Assembly: GCA_029876055.1 (NCBI GenBank)
Contig: CM056874.1
Location: forward strand, 2,232,001 to 2,296,000
DNA length: 64,000 bases
Origin: Madurella fahalii
Lineage: Eukaryota > Ascomycota > Sordariomycetes > Sordariales
Reading direction: 5' to 3'
The translations under genes were made by a program, and so were the position numbers. The notes beneath the pieces were generated by a model that saw only the letters and a list, made by a program, of their open reading frames with translations, made no database searches and was not told where the DNA came from. Shown piece after piece: positions 55,865 to 64,000 of the stretch. Each line of letters starts with the position of its first letter. Within the stretch, counting starts at the first letter, position 1.

Positions 55865-58800
55865 TCAAGGATTTTGTTGCTGCGGCTGATTTTCGTGCCT
55901 CCCTGCTTGTTGTTCTGGTTGCCGCAGCTCTTTCTCTAACCCTTGACACTGTCGATCTTCCGCCGATCCATCCACATCGGCTAGGCATCGGATCCGCAGC
56001 CGTGATTCGTTCCTCCTATTCTTGACCTTTGTCGCAATTTTCTCAGTAATCATCTTGATTCTGGTTTCAGTATGTCGCTTGATGTTTTCCTTTCCAAACT
56101 CCTTCGCTTGATTCCTGCGTCTCCAATACACAGTCAGCAAGTCCACGTACTCCTTGCGTTCACCTTCCGTGAGAAAGGGCGTGAACCGAACAATTTCCGG
56201 TCGGAGATATTGCCCGTTCGAAGTCAGGAGTTCAGGAGAGTTCGTCCGGCCTGAAAAATTGGTTGACCCCCCCTTAGCACTCGGCGGTGGATTGTTGCTC
56301 TGGCCAAGGTCAGAATGACTCTGTCGGATTGGTCTTGGCGTGATGGGGATGAATCCGTGGTCGTTGTTAACATGGTATTTTAGCGCATGAGGAGTAGGAA
56401 ATGGCGGATACTGGCAACCGGGCTCCTCGCAGTACAGGTGCTTAACGTGGCCTTTTTCATGTTCAGCCCGCGACACCTCATCCTCAAATCCTATAGTTGC
56501 TCGGGCACATGCTCCAAGTCGGCATGTAAATGCCGAGGTTCGGTGCGATCTCTTGAATCTTTCTAGAACTTCCATGGGCACTCCTGTGAAGCTCCGAAGA
56601 GGAAGAAGTGATTGGACGGTCTGTTGGTAATGAGCCAAGGCCCCAGCAAATTTGCGTGCTTTGGAACAGCTTTCTGGTTCGTTTGTCAGCCCCTGCCTCG
56701 TAGCGAATGGAGCTAGACTTGCCTTTACTGTCTGTGTTTCCTCTGAGATTTCTCGTCGACTTGTCTATAAGTGTAACCCTCGCAGCTTCGTAGAGGCCTC
56801 TCAGGCTACTGAGACATTGAATTTGTGACTCGAGTAGAGGGCAGTCTCGATGTGTCGCCCCGAGTTCAGAGTCCAGATGTTCAAGCTCCGAGGATAGCCG
56901 AGAGAGTAACAGACACAACATTGGCGATTGATCGAACCCCCTCTCAGACGCCCCGGCCACGAGTAAATGGTCTAGCCAGTACTCAGTTGCGTAGATGTGG
57001 AAAGCGTGCAAACCCTGGACAACTCTCAACTTTCGTTCGTAGTCTTGAAACTCAGGACCAAACACCTGGAGTCCGGACAGTAAACATGTAGCTAAGGCAA
57101 TGCTGTGTTCAAGACTCGCGCCTGCTTCGGAGATGAAGGCCCCGTTGTCTTCATGCTCGAGATAGCTAAGAATCATGCAGTTAACAGCTGAACCAAGTGC
57201 TCGTGCCCCCGCGAGATACTCACGATTTTACGGAAACATGAATGAACGAATACGTCGAGTCCTTCCGCTTCTCGATAAGAGGGGCGCACATGGTGAACAA
57301 GTGAGATGGCGCAACCTTGCCAACTGCGGTCTCGCCACAGCCAAACGCAAGGGCTGACTGAAACTCGAACTCTTTGAGCGGGCGTTTCGCGTAAGCGATC
57401 CATCCGAAAACAGACTTCAGCCGTTGTGTGGATCGGGCATCAAAGCTCTCCATAATCTGGGACAAAATCTTCCGATAGCTTATAATGGGCAGTAAGCAAA
57501 ACTGGACCGCAATACGTATCAGAGGAGGTAGCAAACTGGGGCATACGCACAATTCGCTTAGCTTCCGAGGCAGCGTTTTTAGGGCAACCAGGATCTCTTC
57601 CTTCGTATAGAACATGTTCTTAGAGATGTACTGAAGAACAAGCCTAGCCCAGAGAAACATGCCTACCGTTTCTTGTTAGTAAATCATGATTAAGAGCTTG
57701 CCAACTGAGGAGCTCACCATCAGCTTTCGTCGATAGTATGTTGGCCATGTTTTCGATATCGTCATCACCAACTTCCATTTGATCGAGCCGTGAACGAAGC
57801 GACTCCAGCCTGTACTTAGCATAGGTCTGAATGACCTTGCCAACGTGCACACTCTGCTCACTTAGAGAGATAGTGGATCTTTTCCTCAAACGTCGTCCAA
57901 TCACGTCCGAGGGCCTGCTCAGAAGGAGCAGCTTGCAGACGACGGATGGCGGCGATCCAGAGGTTGAAACCAGACGATCAAGGATCCCTATTAACCTATC
58001 TCGCTTATGCTCCTCGCATTCGTCCAGCCCATCAACCACAATATGGACATATTTTGTCTCACCCGGAGTTTTGGATAGGGCCGGAGCAAGGGTCCCGATG
58101 AGCCTTTCTAGTGAGTGTGGCGTAACCGACCGCTTGGCGAACTCGGTGTCTTTGAGCTTGTAGAGGTAGGCAATGAGATCTGGGTCCCCCTGAATCAGTT
58201 GAAGGAGGAGTGAGCGAAGAATGCAGTCGTACCTTGTCGACGATGCGTATGAGTAGGTGCAAAAGTGGCTGACGATAAGAGAGTGACCTGCCGCGTGCAG
58301 AAATCCGAGGATCTGGGCGGCCAGAACAGATTTTCCGCTGCCTGGCTTCCCCTGGAGCCAGATCAGCAGGGTAGAAGCTGTGCTTTGCAACCAGGATCTC
58401 ATTGTGTCGATCTTCAGAACCCAGTCACACCCTCCAGGAAACCGCTGGGATTCCTCGGTGATACAGTCGACAATGAGCGACTGTTCCGACAAGTCGATTT
58501 TAAGCCAGGCAACTACCTCCCGATACTGCTGCAAGGCCTTGTCGCCCTCCTCCTTCTCCATCGCGGCAAGCTTTTCTTGGCGCTCCTGCTTGAGAACCGC
58601 TCTCATTTGGCTGGCCTCGACAATGTTGATCGCGTTGGCAGTATTGTCGAGCAATCTCTCGTGGTCACGCATGTTGGCTATGACGTCCTCGAATCGCCGC
58701 TGGAAGCGTCCAAACGAGGTGCTGAAGAAGAGCGTCCAGCCTAATAGATGCGTGTTATTGTTAGAGGGGGTCTAAGTATGGCATGGATGCAAATTGACTC

Positions 58801-59304
58801 ACTGCGCCTCTTAACGAACTGATAAGCCTCTTTGTGATAGCGCAGGATATCAGAGTAGAAAATGGCCAAAACGATTTGAAACTCCTGGTTGGTACTGAAG
58901 GCGCCCTGAAGCAACTCGAATCTGGTTAGCACCTGGCCGATGTGCGCGTAGTGCTTGATGATCTCCTGAAACGCATCGACGTAGTCGGACGCAATGGTCA
59001 AGATCAGCTTGACAGGGGCCCATATCCAGGGCATGAAAGGGGTGCCGTTGCAAAGAACCTCAATAGATTTTGAATAGTGCTGGAGTCCGGTAAAGAGTGG
59101 CATGATGCGGCGCATGTTGCGCAGCGACCGGCGTGCACCTAGCCGGTTTTCGATCTCGAGCGCGGCTTTTTGCACATTTTGCAGTGTGCTGTCACCAAAC
59201 TCCTTAGCGTCAGCTGGTGTGACGATGCGCTCCAGGTCTTCAAAAGCCTCGCGGATCGTGTGCAGTGCGCCAGACGACACCTTGCTGCGCAACCGAAACG
59301 ACAT
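55865..59304 (-). CDS. DUF7708-NACHT-C2H2 STAND receptor (NLR), five exons
   Basis: Exons 59304-58803, 58740-57718, 57662-57224, 57165-56729 and 56673-55865 join with consistent phases (introns 62, 55, 58 and 55 nt, GTGAGY or GTAAAG donors) to give 1069 aa. Residues about 60-165 resemble the DUF7708 domain found before NACHT in fungal receptors (MPWIWAPVKLILTIASDYVD). The NACHT follows: Walker A GKPGSGKS at about 298-305 and Walker B VVDGLDECEE near 415, then a winged-helix region (MFLWARLVLQYI, LKEFEFQSALA, FIHVSVKSYL). The last exon has a C2H2-like pair (CRLGACARATIGF..H..GH; CEEPGCQYPP..H..NNDH) and a charged tail. The C-terminal zinc fingers take the place of WD40, ankyrin or TPR sensor repeats. 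The start at 59304 is the first ATG before DUF7708. Confidence 0.88.
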
Positions 59305-59665
59305 TGTTCGTACTCGCTTGTAAACAGAGTATTGGAGGGGCTCACAGAAGCGCAACGACTGTTGGAAATTAATCGGCGGTGAACAGATGAGAGCTTGGAC
59401 GATTTCTTCTCTCCCAACTTTGAGGGCAGTGCGGATGCCCGTTGGCTGCCTCAGCCACCGCCATTGCGGGGGAAGCATGATCTTCGGCCCGGGGCAGCTA
59501 TGGGATTGGCTGTCACCCGGGGAGCCAATACAAAATGCAGAAATGATTTCGGCCTAAAGGCGAACAGGCGATATGGCCCTCCCCTCCTCAAAAGCTGCCC
59601 GCCCGTTTTCGTCCTTCGCATCTACAGATCCTCTCGGCAACGTCGTTTCATGCCTCTACTCGAGC
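59305..59665. promoter_or_regulatory. 361-bp divergent promoter, NLR and SNF2 genes
   Basis: Head-to-head starts at 59304 (minus) and 59666 (plus). Two CCAAT-box words lie in inverted orientation at 59505-59509 (ATTGG) and 59525-59529 (CCAAT). Co-regulation is inferred from layout. Confidence 0.5.
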
Positions 59666-62600
59666 ATGGAATCCCAAGGACCAGCGAAGCGACAGCGAGG
59701 AAGTCCGGGCTCGATCGGCGAATATGATGTCTCAAGTGTCCCGTCAAGGGAAGCCTCGGCAAATGAGTCGGAAACAGGATGCGAGATAGTATGCTTCGGA
59801 ACCGTAGGTGGCTGTCTGCCCCAACCCCTTCGCTTCCGCTTTTAACAGCTCGTTATAGATATCGGAAATTGGCTGTATTATTAGCGGACAAAGCGTTGCG
59901 GTCGAGTCATCCAGCCCCGAAATCCCAGTTCTCCTGACATCGGCGCACACATTTGTCGGCGTCAGCAATAAAGACTTTACTGGAAAGGTGCAACCTGCCT
60001 TCATGCATGTCACAAGCGCTCTGGTTGGGGATCAAGACCTACAGCTGCAGGTTCAGTGCATCCGAGGCGAAGCCGTCGCCTTTAACGTCAATACCAATGG
60101 TAAAAGGGCATCGCATGCCCCGTTGCAGTCAGTCCAATGCTCCCTGTCCATCACCATGTATGGCCCCATGGAGCTGTTCGATAGCATTGGCGACTTCTTC
60201 GATTCCTATGACATGTTCATTCAGGACCCCCCAGCTCGCTGCGATCGCAGGGTCCGATATCGCAACCCCCACCGGCTTTCCTCAATAGCATCGGACAGCT
60301 GCTTATGGACATTCCACTTCGACGACCACTTTGAACTAGCAGAGATGAAAGCTGTTACCCCGCGCCCTGAGCTTCTAGATCTCTTCGACCCCCAGAACGA
60401 CCTTGCTGAAGCGCCTCAGCCGCCGGCAATCACTACCAGTCTCAAGAGGTAACTTACGGGGGCAATTGCTTTCAGAGCCCGTGCTAACTGGACAGTAGAC
60501 ACCAAAAACAAGCCCTGACGTTCCTGCTCGAGCGAGAGCGTGGGTGGAGATTTGATGCGAGCAAGGCAGACCTATGGGACGTTGTGGAAGTGGGGCTTCG
60601 ACGGTTGTGAGTAGCATATGCAACTTGGTCATGTGCGAAGGTGCTAACAATCTATGTAGCTTCATCAATCGTGTCTCAGACTCCCACCAAGTGGAGGAAC
60701 CGGACCAGTTCTACGGTGGAATCGTTGCCGATCCAATGGGGTTTGGAAAGACGCTAATCATGATTGCCTTGGTGGCAACTGACCTCTCCAACTCACCACA
60801 ACTAACTCCAGAGACAAGGCTCGGAGATGAATTCGACGGAGATCCTGGATATACCTCTCCACAAACCTTGATCATTATCCCTCCTTCGCGTAAGTTAAGC
60901 AACACCCCATGATCCTTAATGTACTCAGGAACTAGAATCTTACGTTTGGGGTTCAGTACTAGATGCCTGGGAAGGACAGCTGACAGGGTGAGTACCGTTA
61001 CATCCCACGCCACCCACTATAATATCCCTCCCAGCTTTCACATCCAGGATGCCAAGTATCTAATTCCGTTGGACCAGGCACGTTGCCCCAGGGTCTATAA
61101 AATGGCGAAGGCATCATGGCAAAGCCAGGCTCAGCCAAGCCTCCGACCTCGTCGACTTCAATATCATTCTAACCACCTACCACACAGTGGCAGCAGACTG
61201 GAAAAATCACGAGACCAGTGGGGCCTCGTTCTTGTTTTCGACACACTGGAAACGTCTTGTGCTAGACGAGGGTTGGTGATTTTACTCCTTACCTCCGTAC
61301 TATGCCCGACTGACAAAGCAGCCCATGTGATACGCAACAGCAATTCGCAACTGGCTAAAGCGCTTTGCGCCCTGAGTGCTATGTCTCGCTGGGCGATTAC
61401 TGGAACGCCTATCCAGAATCGCCTAAAAGACTTTTTTGCGCTGCTCAAGTTCCTACAGGTCCACCCTTACGGCGATCAACGAAACTTTGATAACGATATC
61501 ACAAATCTGTGGAAGGTTGGCCAACACGATGAGGCCGTTAAGCGTTTGAAGCGCCTTGCGCGCTGCATTCTTCTCCGCCGGCCACCTGGTACGGTGGAAC
61601 TCCCACCAAGGAAGGATCTCCAATGCGTGGTGAAATTCACATCCCCCGAGCGGGAGTTGTACGACAGCATCCGAAACCAAGTTATCCGTCACATAGAAAA
61701 CGCCCGGCCAGGCGCCAGCATCGGCTCAACTTCAAGCTCGTATTTCAACACACTGCAGAAAATCGAAGCCATGCGAATAGTATGCAACATGGGCGTGCAA
61801 TATCACTCGAGACACAACGTGTTCAGGGCGGCCCAAAGCACAGCGTCTATCGAGGAAGATTGGAAAGTATCAGCACAGCGGGCGTTCAACCTCCATCGAA
61901 ATATGGGATCACTCCGCTGCCGGCTGTGTGGATTGTCTCCTGAATCAGTTGAACGATTCCTCGCTGATGAACTAAGCCCACCACTCTTCTCGCGTTGCCT
62001 GAGATTCACATGTTCAGATTGTGTTCAGATGGCGCCAAAGCAGTCCAGCCGCTGCGCCTGTGATGACGAGTTTGAGTGCGACACGGCCCCCGTCTCCATC
62101 ACCGTTGGCGCTCTGGAGGAGGCTCCGGTGCCCGGGCTTGACGCTTCCCAGGGATTATCGCTTCAAACACTTCCCACTAAGGTTGCTGAGTTGGTGAGAC
62201 AGGTACGAGCGTTGCCGCAGCACGTCAAATGGTGAGTAACGAAACCTGGACATCGGATGGTAACAGTACTAACCAGGCGTTCCGTTTCCAGTGTCGTATT
62301 TTCCACTTGGCGGATGAGTCTGGACGTTGTTGAAGCCGGCTTGAGCAATGCAGGCATCTCTTGCCTCCGTTACGACGGCAGAGTATCCGCGAAAGACAGA
62401 CAAAGCGCTGTCGAGCGGTTCCAAAAAGACCCAAGCGCCAGGATCTTTCTGCTCACACTTGCATGTGGTGGAGTCGGGTATGCTAAAAACAAAACATTCA
62501 CATGTTGCTCACCTGTCTAATAATATCCAAGCTTGACGCTCACCGCAGCCTCGCACGCGTACCTGTTGGAGCCGAACTGGTGAGATGACGAGTCCACCAC

Positions 62601-62981
62601 AATCTCGTCTATGCGTGCTCTGACCACTTATCAGGAACCCGACACTCGAGGATCAAGCGCTGGCACGAATCCATCGCATTGGGCAGAAGCAAGAGGTCAC
62701 GACTGTACGCTTCTATGTACAAGACACATTTGAGCAGGTAATTCTGATGCCCCCAAATGTCCTCGCCCTTGTCGTGGCTCACAACTGCGTAGCGAGTGAT
62801 CGAATTACAAAACCTCAAGAGCAAACTCGCCGGCGTCATAACAGGGTCCGAAGACGGGGCCGAGACCGAGGAAAACGGTAGCTTTCTATGGGTTAGTGTC
62901 TTTGTAGCTGCAGATGTAAATAAACTTCAGATTGTACTAATCAATTATTCCAAACAACAGAGGTTCCGGGCACTACTTTGA
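59666..62981 (+). CDS. Rad5/HLTF-like SNF2 family ATPase with RING-like insert, eleven exons
   Basis: Exons 59666-59803, 59859-60448, 60499-60606, 60660-60889, 60957-60987, 61078-61271, 61322-62231, 62292-62477, 62532-62579, 62635-62737 and 62793-62981 join in consistent phases to 908 aa. The SNF2 motifs appear in order: GGIVADPMGFGKT (motif I), FNIILTTYHTVAADWK, VLDE|AHVIRN (DEAH box formed across an intron with an unusual GTTGGT donor), WAITGTPIQNR, then a Cys-rich RING-like segment (CRLCGLS ... CLRFTCSDC ... CACDDEFEC), and the C-terminal lobe (VVFSTWRMSLDVV, YDGRVSAKDRQ, ARIHRIGQKQEV). Rad5-group proteins remodel DNA or chromatin, and some act as ubiquitin ligases; the RING here looks incomplete. 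The last exon may hold one more intron. No stops or frameshifts are needed. Confidence 0.88.
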
Positions 62982-64000
62982 TGTTTTGCCAAAAGTTCTT
63001 CTGATTTCTCTGAGTTCGGACTGTCTATCATCCTTCCGTTACCGCGGCTGGCCATGGTTTTTGCTCGGCCTACTTCTCCCGCTAATTATATGGTGACAAT
63101 GCCAGCACGCAGGTAATGACATTTTTTGGGGAATGGCAAGTCACATCTCACTGATATCATGACATGTGCAAAATACCGAAGAGCATTGAAACTATCTGGT
63201 AGCGCATAAACCCGCCTACTCGAACAAACGTAGTGGTCTGTCTCTTAGTCTCTTAGGGTTGCTTTATTCTCACTGTGACTAGCACTGTCTTGCGTCAGCG
63301 GCGCGCTCTCTCTGTCGTTGTAGTTTTCCGGTGTGGCACAGAAAGGCGACTTACTACTGTATTTGTAGCTTGTGGTTGACGTTTAAGCTAGGTAGCGATT
63401 CCCTTTCTATGACCTTCTCCTTTGGTAATCTCGAGTTATAGCGCTGACCTGTGATGATATATTCTGCACTTTCTGGTTATTAATGATAGGTTGTTGTTTT
63501 GAGAAAAATAGACAGGTTAACGGGATCAGAGACAGTGTTAAATAGTAGGTTTCTTTTCTGTATTTTAAGCGAAAGAAAACGCGGTTAAGTGTTTAAGGAA
63601 GCTGTGGTGATAGTGGTGGTGATAGTGGTGGTGATAGTGGTGGTGATGGTGGTGGTGGTAGTGTAAGGACCTAAAACTGCGTCCTTGTAACTGTTACGGC
63701 CTGCTCCTGATACACCGAGGTGGGCCAGGTAAAGACAGATCGCAAGAGCGGACGAGGTCCAATTGCTCAAGGGGTAGGGGGATGCAAGATGACTGAATGT
63801 AACTAGCGGAACTCTCCAGGTGAATACACTGTCACACAGGTCGTAGATCCTAATGTAGGATCCCGAGTGAACAAGCAATGTTAACTGAATAATGTATTAC
63901 TAACGTGAGGAACTAAGAAGGTCCCTCACCTATCGTGGGCACGATGATGGTATCTGTTGGAAATGAGGACTGTCGTCGCAAATGAGCGACCCACTTTGTA
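62982..64000. other. AT-rich right end, no supported gene
   Basis: Contains a microsatellite at 63604-63661 and short open frames without motifs. Confidence 0.35.
63604..63661 (+). repeat. GTGGTGGTGATA microsatellite
   Basis: Perfect to near-perfect repeats of GTGGTGATA/GTGGTGGTGATA, about five units. Confidence 0.85.

Noticed and set aside
1..64000. CRISPR array or bacterial operon features
   Set aside because: Short introns and fungal families throughout; no regularly spaced identical repeats.

Overview
The window looks like an accessory, repeat-rich region of a filamentous ascomycete (Pezizomycotina). Genes are split by short introns of about 42-104 nt with GTRNGY donors, CTRAY branch points and YAG or AAG acceptors. 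The protein families are typical of moulds: NACHT/STAND receptors, Clr5-ankyrin, BTB, HET-like, DUF4360, UstYa/DUF3328, fungal SLATT, APH-like kinase and pogo/Fot1 transposase. Several gene relics carry in-frame stops explained by C:G to T:A changes, the pattern expected from repeat-induced point mutation (RIP), although RIP itself is not shown. All splice models here were worked out by hand from phase and motif agreement. Species cannot be named from the sequence.

Region 1 (1-9.1 kb). A UstYa-like oxidase gene on the minus strand is split in two. Its first exon lies at 8751-9056 and its remaining exons at 1-690. Between them sits an 8015-bp segment bounded by 34-bp terminal inverted repeats (702-735 and 8683-8716, 32/34 identical), positioned inside intron 1. 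The segment carries an apparently intact NACHT-WD40 receptor gene (1755-6024, one 55-nt intron), a PIF1-type helicase relic, a TPR scrap, an LTR-like stretch and subterminal repeats. A small putative secreted protein (9585-10059) is divergent from the oxidase.

Region 2 (10-21 kb). Contains an APH-family kinase pseudogene with four stops (10850-12288), a seven-helix membrane protein (14082-15182), a methyltransferase scrap, a GRF zinc-finger protein with an 81-bp internal duplication (18134-18932), and a TPR-array relic.

Region 3 (21-46 kb). Contains a four-exon Clr5-ankyrin gene of 1316 codons (21324-25429, minus), a secreted protein (30168-30797), a secreted FAD-linked oxidase (32423-34409), a SLATT membrane protein with a helical-repeat tail (37165-38349), HET-like (39350-41221) and BTB (42838-43862) relics, a DUF4360 secreted protein (44365-45197), and a secreted cysteine-rich protein built of two near-identical modules (45563-46027).

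Region 4 (46-55 kb). Two nested, decayed pogo/Fot1-type elements cut off a sirtuin pseudogene (50002-50647). They are followed by minisatellite DNA and a 380-bp foldback element (54290-54669).

Region 5 (55.8-63 kb). A five-exon DUF7708-NACHT-C2H2 receptor gene (55865-59304, minus) lies head to head, 361 bp away, with an eleven-exon Rad5/HLTF-like SNF2 ATPase gene (59666-62981, plus).

Taken together the window is enriched in receptor-like and allorecognition-like families, both intact and decaying, mixed with mobile DNA. No housekeeping gene, tRNA, rRNA or CRISPR array was recognised.
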